From Hyphomicrobiaceae bacterium UBA7697 (GTDB taxonomy: Bacteria > Pseudomonadota > Alphaproteobacteria > Rhizobiales > Methyloligellaceae), in the NCBI GenBank assembly GCA_002482645.1, contig DLGJ01000008.1, positions 62,001-126,000 on the forward strand: a stretch of 64,000 nt of DNA, in the 5' to 3' direction. The notes beneath the pieces are model-generated. The model worked only from the letters and a program-made list of their open reading frames with translations. It was not told where the DNA came from and did not search any database. Below, in pieces: positions 52,905 to 61,469 of this stretch (position 1 is the first letter of the stretch; every line of letters begins with the position of its first letter). The position numbers were made by a program, and so were the translations under genes.

Positions 52905-53717
52905 CTACTCGGCCTTGGTCTCTCCCGCCGGCGGTGTGTACTTGCCGGGGATGACCTTTTCAGGAGGATTGGTTCCCGGAGGATTGATCGACCGGATGAA
53001 GGCGATGATCTGCCACAGATGGTCGGACGTCTTGATGACGTGGCCCATCTCCGGCATCGGGGCCTTCACCGTTCCGTACTGATAGCGCGTGAAACCGGAC
53101 TCCTCCAATTTCTGCGAGCCGAGCGCGATCAGGCGGAACAGCACGTCGTCCGTATTGCCCCAGAACCAGACGCCTTGGCTGAGAGCGGGGCAGAAACCGC
53201 CGCCGCCGCCGCCGCCATGGCACTCGTTGCAGCCCGGCAGACGGAACTGCTTCACCAGATAGTCCGGATTATCGGCGTGCTCTTCCTTGAGCGCTTGCCA
53301 GTCGTAAGGATTGTGCAATTCCCCCGGCGGTATCTTCGCGATCAACTCGAACGGCGGAGTTTTGTCGCCTTTCTTGCAGCATTTGTCCTCTTCCTCGGCA
53401 GCGGCAGCCTCCGTTGGAGGCTCGTCTTCCGGTTTCGACGCACTCTCGCCGGCGGCATCGTCTGGCGCGGCATTCTTGGTCTCGGAAGCGGCATCGCCAG
53501 CGGCTTCACCAGTCTCGTTCTGAGCGACTTTGACCGGGTCGTCACCGTCCGTATCGGATGTCGAGTCGGACAAAACCTCCGACACCATCGCCGTCTCGGT
53601 ATAGGCAAACCGTTCCTCGAACGGCTTGCTGGTCACGACTGCAAGCCCAACAACAAAAAAGCCGACCAGAAATAGGCCGGCTGTACTCAACCACGAACTC
53701 TTGTTCCTTTGGTCCAT
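52905..53717 (-). CDS. Membrane-anchored c-type cytochrome, possibly methanol-metabolism related
   Basis: A 270 aa protein starting MDQRNKSSWLSTAGLFLVGF (ATG 53717 with GGAGGT ahead), with one N-terminal helix serving as anchor or signal. A long acidic Ala/Asp/Glu-rich linker (about 45-125) contains a Cys-Cys pair. The single cytochrome domain has the heme motif GCNECH followed by a run of seven Gly, and a candidate axial Met in PMPEMGH. The Gly-rich stretch then FCPALSQG resembles cytochromes annotated as methanol-metabolism related; that link is from memory and unverified. It interrupts the queuosine cluster. Confidence 0.8.
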   Translation of the reverse strand: MDQRNKSSWLSTAGLFLVGFFVVGLAVVTSKPFEERFAYTETAMVSEVLSDSTSDTDGDDPVKVAQNETGEAAGDAASETKNAAPDDAAGESASKPEDEPPTEAAAAEEEDKCCKKGDKTPPFELIAKIPPGELHNPYDWQALKEEHADNPDYLVKQFRLPGCNECHGGGGGGGFCPALSQGVWFWGNTDDVLFRLIALGSQKLEESGFTRYQYGTVKAPMPEMGHVIKTSDHLWQIIAFIRSINPPGTNPPEKVIPGKYTPPAGETKAE

Positions 53718-54110
53718 CAAAACCTCCATTTGAGGAATGCCCCAGCGCAACATGCGCGAAGGGTCACCCGCCACGGTATCACGACAAATCGCTCGTTGTG
53801 CAAGTGCCCGGCCGGTCGCCGCGCGGGCGTGACGGGCAAGCGCTTCGGGGTCCTCTCCATGCCGCCGAAAGATCGCGCAGCCACGAGACAGCCGGGACGC
53901 TTTGCCGGCCAGCCGGCGTTCCATTGCGGCGGCAATTCGATGACATGCCGGAACTGAGAGGGGCCGACAGAGCTCCCGCAGTAGCTAGCCGCAGCGGTAT
54001 CGCAGAGCCTGGAAAGCATCGGCCGCCGAACGGCTTGCCGCTGCAACTGCATCTGAAATTGCAGCGCGCTCCTCGCTTTGACGGGACGTGAAGTGCCGCT
54101 GCGGCGCGGA

Positions 54111-54851
54111 TTATCCCGCTTGTCCCGCCGGCGGCCCGGAGGCACACCAGTCCCGGTAGCCCTTGGCGCGCAGTTCGCAAGCGGGGCACACACCGCAGCC
54201 ATAGCCCCAATCGTGCCGTATGGTGCGATCGCCGGTGTAGCAGGTGTGGGTCTCCTCACGAATGAGGTCCACGAATGCGTCGCCGCCGAGCGTGTGCGCA
54301 AGGCCCCAGGTCTCCGCCTTCGAAAGCCACATCAGCGGGGTCTCGATCACGAAGGGGACGTCCGTCCCGAGCCGGACCGCTTGCTGCAATGCCTTGAGCG
54401 TCCCATCCCGGCAATCCGGATAGCCGGAATAGTCAGTCTCGCACATACCGCCCACCAAGACATGCAACCCTCGGCGATAGCCGAGCGCGGCTGCGTAAAC
54501 GAAGAAGGCGAGATTTCGGCCCGGGACGAATGTCGACGGCAATCCGGACTTCGTCATGGCGATTTCCGATTGCGTGGTGAGCGCGGATTCGCCGATCGCC
54601 CCGAAGCTCGAAAGGTCGAGCATGTGATCTTCGCCGAGCCGCGCGCCCCAGCCGGAAAACCGCTCGCGAAGCGCCTCGACGATCCGTGCGCGGCATTCGA
54701 GTTCCACGCCATGGCGCTGGCCGTAGTCGAATCCGACGGTCTCCACACGGGCGTAGCGTTCCAAGGCGTGGCCGAGGCAGGTCGTGGAGTCCTGACCGCC
54801 CGAAAACAAGACCAAAGCGCCGTCCGGCTTATCCGCCGAACGCGCCGTCAT
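54111..54851 (-). CDS. queC: 7-cyano-7-deazaguanine synthase
   Basis: ATP-dependent nitrile-forming enzyme that makes preQ0 from 7-carboxy-7-deazaguanine and ammonia. The 246 aa protein has the PP-loop LVLFSGGQDSTTCLG near the N-terminus, FDYGQRH, GGMCETDYSGYPDCR and the zinc-binding Cys cluster GCGVCPACELRAKGY near the C-terminus. ATG 54851 is preferred, with AGAGGA ahead. It is divergent from eno and separated from queE by the cytochrome gene. Confidence 0.95.
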   Translation of the reverse strand: MTARSADKPDGALVLFSGGQDSTTCLGHALERYARVETVGFDYGQRHGVELECRARIVEALRERFSGWGARLGEDHMLDLSSFGAIGESALTTQSEIAMTKSGLPSTFVPGRNLAFFVYAAALGYRRGLHVLVGGMCETDYSGYPDCRDGTLKALQQAVRLGTDVPFVIETPLMWLSKAETWGLAHTLGGDAFVDLIREETHTCYTGDRTIRHDWGYGCGVCPACELRAKGYRDWCASGPPAGQAG

Positions 54852-54906
54852 GCGGATCCTCTGGCATGGCACTGCATAGCAACCTCATGGCAACGACATA
54901 TACGCC

Positions 54907-54935
54907 TTCACCTTCGCTTCCGCCTAGGTTATGAC
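54907..54935 (+). promoter_or_regulatory. Candidate eno promoter
   Basis: TTCACC (54907-54912), 17 bp, TATGAC (54930-54935) matches the housekeeping consensus at four of six positions in each box. It lies in the queC/eno divergent region and would give a leader of about 36 nt. Confidence 0.4.
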
Positions 54936-54977
54936 GGCTTCAAAAATGCTACCGATATTTTAGGAAGGAAATTCGTT

Positions 54978-56252
54978 ATGGCAGCCATCGCCACCGTCGT
55001 CGGAAGAGAGATCCTGGACAGCCGCGGCAACCCGACTGTTGAAGTCGATGTTGTCCTGAAGAACGGCAGCCAGGGCCGCGCCGCAGTCCCATCGGGCGCG
55101 TCGACGGGGGCCCACGAGGCGCATGAACTGCGCGACGGGGGAGCCCGGTATGGCGGCAAGGGCGTGAAGAAGGCGGTTGAAGGCGTCAACGGCGAAATCC
55201 GCAAGGCACTCGACGGCTTCGACGCCGACGATCAGCGCGGCCTCGACCAGCTTCTGCGCGATCTCGACGGCACCGAAAACAAGAAGCGTCTCGGCGCCAA
55301 CGCCCTTCTCGGCGTTTCCATGGCCGCCGCAAAGGCAGCCGCGTTGTCCCGCGGCGAACCGCTTTACCGCTATCTGGGCGGGGAAGGCGCCAGGCTCCTC
55401 CCGGTGCCGATGATGAACATCGTCAACGGCGGCATGCATGCCGACAATCCCATCGACTTCCAGGAATTCATGATCGTACCGGTCGGCGCGCCCAGCATCG
55501 CCGACGCCGTCCGCATGGGCGCGGAGGTTTTCCACACGCTGAAGAAGGGCCTTCACGATGCCGGCTACGGCACGGCCGTGGGCGACGAGGGCGGCTTCGC
55601 TCCCAATATCGAATCCACGCGGGCCGCGCTCGACTTCGTCATGAAGGCGATCGAGACCGCCGGTTACCATCCGGGCAAGGACGTCTATCTCGCCCTCGAC
55701 GTGGCGGCGACCGAGTTCTTCAAGGATGGGCGCTATGTGCTCGCCGGCGAGAACCGCACGCTCTCGTCCGATGAGATGACGGCCTATCTCGCCGATCTCG
55801 TCTCCAACTATCCGATCTTCTCCATCGAGGACGGTATGTCGGAAGACGATTGGGACGGCTGGCGCACGCTGACCGAGGCTCTTGGGGACCGCGTGCAACT
55901 CGTGGGCGACGACCTGTTCGTCACCAACGTCGCGCGCCTCAAGGAGGGCATCGACAAGCACATCGCCAACGCCATCCTCGTCAAGGTCAACCAGATCGGC
56001 ACGCTGTCGGAGACCCTGGACGCGGTGAACATGGCGCACGAGGCGAACTACAATGCCGTGATGTCCCACCGCTCCGGCGAAACCGAGGACGCCACCATCG
56101 CCGATCTGGCGGTCGCGACCAATTGCGGCCAGATCAAGACGGGTTCGCTCGCCCGGTCCGACCGCGTCGCCAAGTACAATCAACTCATCCGCATCGAGGA
56201 GGAGCTGGGACCGCGTGCACGTTATGCGGGATCGGCAATTCTAAAAGCGTGA
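54978..56252 (+). CDS. eno: Enolase
   Basis: Interconverts 2-phosphoglycerate and phosphoenolpyruvate. The 424 aa protein begins MAAIATVVGREILDSRGNPT and shows PSGASTGAHEAHELRD, PVPMMNIVNGGMHADN, the metal ligands in YLALDVAATEF, SIEDGMSEDDW and VGDDLFVTN, and the catalytic Lys in AILVKVNQIGTLSE and SHRSGETED. ATG 54978 follows a GGAAGGAA site; a longer upstream frame is a queC shadow. It starts the glycolysis/PDH gene run. Confidence 0.98.
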   Translation: MAAIATVVGREILDSRGNPTVEVDVVLKNGSQGRAAVPSGASTGAHEAHELRDGGARYGGKGVKKAVEGVNGEIRKALDGFDADDQRGLDQLLRDLDGTENKKRLGANALLGVSMAAAKAAALSRGEPLYRYLGGEGARLLPVPMMNIVNGGMHADNPIDFQEFMIVPVGAPSIADAVRMGAEVFHTLKKGLHDAGYGTAVGDEGGFAPNIESTRAALDFVMKAIETAGYHPGKDVYLALDVAATEFFKDGRYVLAGENRTLSSDEMTAYLADLVSNYPIFSIEDGMSEDDWDGWRTLTEALGDRVQLVGDDLFVTNVARLKEGIDKHIANAILVKVNQIGTLSETLDAVNMAHEANYNAVMSHRSGETEDATIADLAVATNCGQIKTGSLARSDRVAKYNQLIRIEEELGPRARYAGSAILKA

Positions 56253-56324
56253 AATCCGTAGCGCGGTAACCGCCTCTTAACGGCCGCCCCACGATCTTTG
56301 TGATTCGCTGTGTGGGGAGGAACT

Positions 56325-56648
56325 ATGCGGTTCAGGGCGTTTATCTTTCCGCTTCTGGCCTTGGGCGCCGGCGGCTATTTCGGCTACCATCTGCAGAACG
56401 GCGACCACGGTCTGACCGCGCGCGCCGATCTTCAACGCCGCGCTGCCGTCCTCGAGGGAGAACTCGAGGGTCTGCGCGAGGTGCGTCTGCGGATCGAACG
56501 CGATGTCGCGCTCCTGGAGCCGGATAGTCTCGACCCCGACATGCTCGACGAGCGGGCGAGGGCAATCCTCAACCTCGCCCGTCCCGGCGATCTCGTCATG
56601 ATGAAGCGCCGCCCGCCAGATCCAACCGGGCCGCTCGTCAAGCGCTGA
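56325..56648 (+). CDS. ftsB: Septum formation initiator FtsB/DivIC family
   Basis: Small bitopic divisome protein. The 107 aa sequence has an N-terminal transmembrane helix (FRAFIFPLLALGAGGYFGYH), a coiled coil (LQRRAAVLEGELEGLREVRL, about 33-65) and a conserved short C-terminal motif (DMLDERARAILNLARPGDLV). ATG 56325 has GGGGAGG ahead. The place between eno and pdhA is the standard alphaproteobacterial site for this gene. Confidence 0.9.
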   Translation: MRFRAFIFPLLALGAGGYFGYHLQNGDHGLTARADLQRRAAVLEGELEGLREVRLRIERDVALLEPDSLDPDMLDERARAILNLARPGDLVMMKRRPPDPTGPLVKR

Positions 56649-56756
56649 CCGGCCTGGTTGCGGCCTCATGTCCATCGGCCCGCCGTGCCTTTTTGCTGAC
56701 TTTGAACTCGTGCTAGCCTCGAAGGGCATGACGTATGAGTCGCAAGGAGGCCCGGA

Positions 56757-57821
56757 TTGACCAGCCCAAGCCTGACGCCTGGAGCGGCCAATTTCTGGAT
56801 GGACCAGAGGCCCTCCGAGCCATCGAACGAGCCTGAGAGCCCGGCGGGTCCGGCCCTGAGCCCCGAGGACTACCTTTCCGCCTACCGCAGGATGCTCCTT
56901 GTCCGCCGCTTCGAGGAAAAAGCCGGGCAGCTTTACGGCATGGGCTATATCGGGGGGTTCTGCCACCTCTATATCGGCCAAGAGGCGGTCGTGACCGGCA
57001 TGATGATGGCCAAGCGCGACGGCGATCAGGTCATCACCTCCTATCGCGACCACGGCCACATGCTCGCCACCGGCATGGACCCGAAAGGCGTGATGGCGGA
57101 ACTCACCGGCCGGCGAAGCGGTTACTCGAAGGGGAAGGGCGGCTCCATGCACATGTTCTCCGTCGAGAAGGGATTCTACGGCGGGCATGGCATCGTCGGC
57201 ACGCCCGCGCCGCTCGGAACGGGCTTGGCGTTCGCCAACAAGTACCGGGGCAACGGCAATGTTTGCCTGACGTTCTTCGGAGAAGGCGCGGCCAATCAAG
57301 GCCAAGTCTATGAGAGCTTCAACATGGCTTCGCTCTGGAAGCTCCCGGTCCTCTACATCATCGAGAACAATCACTACGCCATGGGCACGGCCGTCGAACG
57401 CGCCACGGCCCGTGCCGAAGAGCTCTATCATCGCGGCCTTGCCTTCGGCATTCCCGGACGTCAGATCGACGGCATGGACGTCGCCGCCGTCAAGGCCGCG
57501 GGCGAGGAAGCGCTCGAATCCGTGCGAAGCGGCAACGGTCCCATGATCCTGGAAGCGCTGACCTATCGCTATCGCGGACACTCCATGTCCGATCCGGCGA
57601 AATACCGGACGCGCGAAGAGGTCCAGGACATGCGCCAGCATCACGATCCCATCGAGCTCGTTCACAAGCGTCTCGCCGAGCTCGGCCAAAACGACGACGA
57701 GCTCAAGGCCATCGACAAAGAAATCCGCACGATCGTCAACGAAGCCGCCCAGTTCGCGCAAGACGAGCCCGAACCCGATCCGAGTGAGCTTTGGACCGAC
57801 GTCGTGGCGCCGGAAGGCTAA
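56757..57821 (+). CDS. pdhA: Pyruvate dehydrogenase E1 component, alpha subunit
   Basis: Thiamine-diphosphate-dependent decarboxylase subunit. The 354 aa protein shows LYGMGYIGGFCHLYIGQEAV, the ThDP-binding FFGEGAANQGQVYESFNMAS through IENNHYAMGT, and the phosphorylation-loop-like YRYRGHSMSDPAKYRTREEV. The start is TTG 56757, chosen because a strong AAGGAGG ends 6 nt before it; in-frame ATG 56799 would be an alternative. It heads the operon pdhA-pdhB-unknown-pdhC-GNAT-GNAT-lpdA. Confidence 0.96.
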   Translation: MTSPSLTPGAANFWMDQRPSEPSNEPESPAGPALSPEDYLSAYRRMLLVRRFEEKAGQLYGMGYIGGFCHLYIGQEAVVTGMMMAKRDGDQVITSYRDHGHMLATGMDPKGVMAELTGRRSGYSKGKGGSMHMFSVEKGFYGGHGIVGTPAPLGTGLAFANKYRGNGNVCLTFFGEGAANQGQVYESFNMASLWKLPVLYIIENNHYAMGTAVERATARAEELYHRGLAFGIPGRQIDGMDVAAVKAAGEEALESVRSGNGPMILEALTYRYRGHSMSDPAKYRTREEVQDMRQHHDPIELVHKRLAELGQNDDELKAIDKEIRTIVNEAAQFAQDEPEPDPSELWTDVVAPEG

Positions 57822-57826
57822 GCGCG

Positions 57827-59269
57827 ATGCCGGTGGACATCCTCATGCCCGCGCTCTCTCCCACGATGGAGGAGGGCACCCTTGCGAAATGGCACGTGCG
57901 CGAAGGCGACGCCATCCGGGCTGGCGACGTGGTTGCCGAGATCGAGACCGACAAGGCCACCATGGAGGTCGAAGCCATCGAGGACGGGATCATTCAATCG
58001 ATCCTGGTGCCGGAGGGCACGGAGCACGTCCCGGTCAACCGGCCCATCGCGATCCTGCAATTGGAAGACGACGAAGCCCCTGCCGTAGGCGCTCCCACGG
58101 CACCCCCGGCCGCGCCGGCTCAGATGCAACCCCAAGCCGATGCCCAAGACATCTTTGCATCGGAGCCCGCCCCGGACTTCGGCGAGACCGAGCCCGAGGT
58201 CGAAACCGCGCCGGCCGGGCCACAAGCCGCGCCCGCCGAACCGGCACCGGACACGGAGATTCCGGCCGGCACGGACATGGCCGATATGACCGTCCGGCAA
58301 GCCTTGCGCGATGCCATGGCCGAGGAAATGCGCCGCGACGGCGATGTCTTCGTCATGGGCGAAGAGGTCGCCGAATATCAGGGCGCCTACAAGGTGACGC
58401 AGGGGCTCTTGGAGGAATTCGGAGCGCGCCGCGTGATCGATACACCGATCACGGAGTACGGTTTCGCCGGTATCGGCGTTGGCGCGGCCTTCGCGGGCTT
58501 GCGCCCCGTCGTCGAGTTCATGACCTGGAACTTCGCGCTGCAAGCGATCGACCACATTATCAACTCGGCCGCCAAGACACACTACATGTCGGGCGGTCAG
58601 ATGCGTTGCCCCATCGTATTTCGCGGGCCGAACGGCGCCGCCGCGCGCGTGGCCGCGCAGCACAGTCAGGATTTTTCGTCCCTATACGCACAAATTCCCG
58701 GCCTGAAGGTCATCGCGCCCTATGGCGCCGCCGATGCAAAAGGTCTCTTGAAGGCGGCGATCCGCGAAGACACGCCCGTGGTCTTTCTGGAGAACGAGAT
58801 ACTCTACGGACAGACATTCGCGGTGCCGAGGCTCGACGACTTCGTTCTGCCCATCGGCAAGGCCCGGATCGCGCGGCCGGGCAACGACGTGACGCTGGTG
58901 TCCTACTCGCGCGGGCTGGCCTACACGCTCGATGCGGCCGAGCAATTGGCGGAGCAGGGGATCGACGCGGAAGTCATCGATCTTCGCACCTTGCGCCCGC
59001 TCGATATCGAGACCGTGCTTGCCTCGGTCCGCAAGACGAACCGGATCGTCGCGGTCGAGGAGGGCTGGCCGATCTGTTCCGTCGGGACGGAGATTTGCGC
59101 GCAAGTGACGGCGGGTGCGTTCGACTATCTCGACGCGCCGCCGTTGAAAATCACCGGCGCGGACGTCCCCATGCCCTATGCCGCCAATCTCGAGAAGCTC
59201 GCGCTGCCCTCGGCCCAACTCGTGGTCAGCGCCGCCAAATCCGTCTGCTACCGGGAGGATGCCGCGTGA
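57827..59269 (+). CDS. pdhB: Pyruvate dehydrogenase E1 component, beta subunit with N-terminal lipoyl domain
   Basis: Beta subunit of E1. The 480 aa protein begins with a complete lipoyl domain (MPVDILMPALSPTMEEGTLA, lipoylation Lys43 in ETDKATMEVEA, to about residue 82), an Ala/Pro/Glu linker (about 83-150), then the transketolase-type domain (MTVRQALRDAMAEEMRRDGD, FMGEEVAEYQGAYKV-like segment, and C-terminal VDLRTLRPLD-type motif). A lipoyl domain on E1-beta is known in alphaproteobacteria. Here it seems to be the only one in the operon, since PdhC has none. GTGA overlap with the next gene. Confidence 0.96.
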   Translation: MPVDILMPALSPTMEEGTLAKWHVREGDAIRAGDVVAEIETDKATMEVEAIEDGIIQSILVPEGTEHVPVNRPIAILQLEDDEAPAVGAPTAPPAAPAQMQPQADAQDIFASEPAPDFGETEPEVETAPAGPQAAPAEPAPDTEIPAGTDMADMTVRQALRDAMAEEMRRDGDVFVMGEEVAEYQGAYKVTQGLLEEFGARRVIDTPITEYGFAGIGVGAAFAGLRPVVEFMTWNFALQAIDHIINSAAKTHYMSGGQMRCPIVFRGPNGAAARVAAQHSQDFSSLYAQIPGLKVIAPYGAADAKGLLKAAIREDTPVVFLENEILYGQTFAVPRLDDFVLPIGKARIARPGNDVTLVSYSRGLAYTLDAAEQLAEQGIDAEVIDLRTLRPLDIETVLASVRKTNRIVAVEEGWPICSVGTEICAQVTAGAFDYLDAPPLKITGADVPMPYAANLEKLALPSAQLVVSAAKSVCYREDAA

Positions 59270-59754
59270 CCGAATTCTGGCTTTCGGACGATGAGATGGA
59301 CGAACAGATCGAAGCCAACAGGCTCGCGTGCCAGCGCCTCGACGATTTCGACCGCGACGACGACGACTGGGACGAAATCTGGGATGGGGTCTTCGCCATT
59401 CTCGCCGAACATCTCGGCGAAGTGCGGGAAGCCTTCGACCTGGACCCGCGAAAATCCGCACTCTTTGAGAACTATCCCGATCTACTTTGGGCCGCCTGCG
59501 ATCCGCAGCAGCCGGTCATCTATTCGCCCGTGTTCCGCGAATTCGGCATGCCGGTCTTCGACGGCGGCCCGGCGATGACGACGATGCGCTTCGATCCCTG
59601 GACCGGCAAGGAACTGCCGTCCTCCGTGCGCGATGCGTTCTTCGAGGAGGCCGAGAAAATTCTAGGACACGAAGTCGGCGTCCTCGACGACGAACTCGAC
59701 ACGCTGCCCGGCGCCTACCAAGGCGAAACATGGTGGGTGGAGAAGGGACTTTGA
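59266..59754 (+). CDS. Acidic protein of unknown function in the PDH operon
   Basis: A 162 aa soluble acidic protein. Its GTG start lies in the pdhB stop (GTGA) and it ends 2 bp before pdhC, so it is translated with the complex. The N-terminal part is helical and very acidic (DDFDRDDDDWDEIWDGVFAI), followed by ENYPDLLWAACDPQQPVIYS and FDPWTGKELPSSVRDAFFEE. The Asp/Trp-rich pattern and the DPWTGKELP phrase resemble small uncharacterised bacterial proteins, but I recognised no family. Its position suggests an accessory or assembly role. Confidence 0.8.
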   Translation: MTEFWLSDDEMDEQIEANRLACQRLDDFDRDDDDWDEIWDGVFAILAEHLGEVREAFDLDPRKSALFENYPDLLWAACDPQQPVIYSPVFREFGMPVFDGGPAMTTMRFDPWTGKELPSSVRDAFFEEAEKILGHEVGVLDDELDTLPGAYQGETWWVEKGL

Positions 59755-59756
59755 CG

Positions 59757-60854
59757 ATGAGCGCCCCCGCGGACCACGACGGTCTTCACGAGAGCTCCCC
59801 CGAGAACGTCATGAGCCGGATCGCGGAACAGATCCTGCGGAATGGGGACGGCCGCAACGGCGAGAAGACGAAACGCCTCTTCGCATCGCCGCTCGCGCGT
59901 CGCATCGCGCGGGACCGGGGCATCGACCTTGCCGCTCTGGAAGGGTCCGGACCCCACGGACGCATCGTCCTTGCGGACGTGGAGCGCGCGGCGAACGAAC
60001 CGCCTACGGCCGCGCCCAAAGCCGACATATCGCAGGCGCCGGACGCCGTGGCCGAGCCTGAGCCGGCCATGATGGGAGAGCTGATGCACGCGCCCGCCGC
60101 CGTCCCGGTGCAGGGCCTCTCCGACAAGCAGATCCTGTCGCTGTATCAGCCCGGCAGCTACGAAATGGTGCCGCACGATACGATGCGCCGCATGATCGCG
60201 GACCGGCTGACGCTCGCCAAACAGACGATCCCGCATTTCTATCTCAACATCGAATGCGAACTCGACGCGCTGCTCGCCGCGCGCGAACGCCTCAACGGCA
60301 TGGCCCCGCAGGGGGGACCGCGCGCCTTCAAGCTTTCGATCAACGACTTCATCGTCAAGGCCATGGCCATGGCGCTGCAAACCGTGCCCGCGGCAAACGC
60401 GATCTGGACGGAAACGGGCATCCTGCGCTCTCGCCCCTCCGATATCGCGGTGGCCGTGGCGCTCGAAGGCGGAGGATTGCACACGCCGGTGATCCGCGAC
60501 GCGGAAGTGAAGAGCCTTTCGGAAATCTCGAACGAGATGCGCGACCTTGCCGCGCGGGCACGCTCCAAGCGCCTCGCGCCCCACGAATATCAGGGCGGCA
60601 CGACCTCGATCTCCAATCTCGGCATGTACGGGATCGACAGTTTCGAAGCGGTGATCAACCCGCCGCAGAGTTCGATCCTCGCCGTCGGCCGCGCGGAGAA
60701 AAAGCCCATCGTCAAGGACGACGCCATCAAGATCGCGACCATGATGGGCGCGACGCTGTCCTGCGACCATCGCGTGATAGACGGCGCGCTCGGCGCGGAG
60801 CTGCTGGCCGCGTTCAAGGCCTATCTCGAAGATCCCGTAACCATGCTGGTCTAG
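59757..60854 (+). CDS. pdhC: Dihydrolipoyl acetyltransferase E2 lacking a lipoyl domain
   Basis: Core of the pyruvate dehydrogenase complex. The 365 aa protein starts with a short charged segment (residues 1-40), goes straight into a peripheral subunit-binding domain (FASPLARRIARDRGIDLAAL, about 42-76), then a linker and the catalytic domain with the active-site DHRxxDG (CDHRVIDGALG, His338, Asp342). The usual N-terminal lipoyl domain of about 80 residues is absent and cannot be hidden upstream, because another gene ends 2 bp before. Catalysis would depend on the lipoyl arm of PdhB or another protein. Confidence 0.93.
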   Translation: MSAPADHDGLHESSPENVMSRIAEQILRNGDGRNGEKTKRLFASPLARRIARDRGIDLAALEGSGPHGRIVLADVERAANEPPTAAPKADISQAPDAVAEPEPAMMGELMHAPAAVPVQGLSDKQILSLYQPGSYEMVPHDTMRRMIADRLTLAKQTIPHFYLNIECELDALLAARERLNGMAPQGGPRAFKLSINDFIVKAMAMALQTVPAANAIWTETGILRSRPSDIAVAVALEGGGLHTPVIRDAEVKSLSEISNEMRDLAARARSKRLAPHEYQGGTTSISNLGMYGIDSFEAVINPPQSSILAVGRAEKKPIVKDDAIKIATMMGATLSCDHRVIDGALGAELLAAFKAYLEDPVTMLV

Positions 60855-60878
60855 CCGCGGAGCCTGTCTTAGACGTCC

Positions 60879-61469
60879 ATGGCGCTCGAACCCACATTCC
60901 GCCCGGCGACGCTCGCGGACGCCGCCGCATTGGCCGTGCTGGCGGACATCGCGGCCAATGGGCTTGCGAACAGGGTGTGGCTAGATCAAGCGGGGCCTGG
61001 ACGGTCGGCACTCGAAGTGGGGCGCCAATCGGTGCGAAGACCCGAGGAAGTCGACTCCTATTGCAACGCGACAATCGCCATGGTCGGCCCCGAGGTCGCC
61101 GGCTGCGTGATCGGCGGACTGCCGGAAGACCTGTATGACGTATCCCGGCTGGACGAGAAGGCCGACGTGTTTCGCCCGGTTGCCCGGCTCGCGGTTCAAG
61201 CGGCGGGCACCTGGTATATCGACGTCATTGCCAGCTTCGCCGAATTCCGGGGATACGGTTTGGGGTCGAAGCTTCTCGCGGTCGCGGCCTCGAAAGCCGA
61301 GGCGACCGGCGCTGCCGGCAACAGTCTGGTCGTCGGCAGTTGGAACGCAGACGCCGAACGCCTTTATAGGCGCTGCGGTTTTGTGCCCGTGGCACGGGAG
61401 CCGGCAATCTTGCCGGACGCATACCCGCAATCCGGAGACTGGATCTTGATGCAAAGGCCGCCGACGTGA
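60879..61469 (+). CDS. GNAT-family N-acetyltransferase, copy 1
   Basis: A 196 aa acetyltransferase-fold protein (FRPATLADAAALAVLADIAA at the N-terminus, acetyl-CoA-binding-like FRGYGLGSKLLAVA, about residues 125-138, and LVVGSWNADAERLYRRCGFV). It overlaps the next gene, which encodes a close paralogue, by 4 bp (GTGA-type). The substrate is unknown. Both copies lie between pdhC and lpdA, a position where they would be made together with the PDH complex. Confidence 0.87.
   Translation: MALEPTFRPATLADAAALAVLADIAANGLANRVWLDQAGPGRSALEVGRQSVRRPEEVDSYCNATIAMVGPEVAGCVIGGLPEDLYDVSRLDEKADVFRPVARLAVQAAGTWYIDVIASFAEFRGYGLGSKLLAVAASKAEATGAAGNSLVVGSWNADAERLYRRCGFVPVAREPAILPDAYPQSGDWILMQRPPT

Noticed and set aside
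53717..53924. Upstream extension of the cytochrome c gene
   Set aside because: The longer frame lacks a ribosome-binding site and puts the hydrophobic anchor far from the N-terminus; GGAGGT lies just before ATG 53717.
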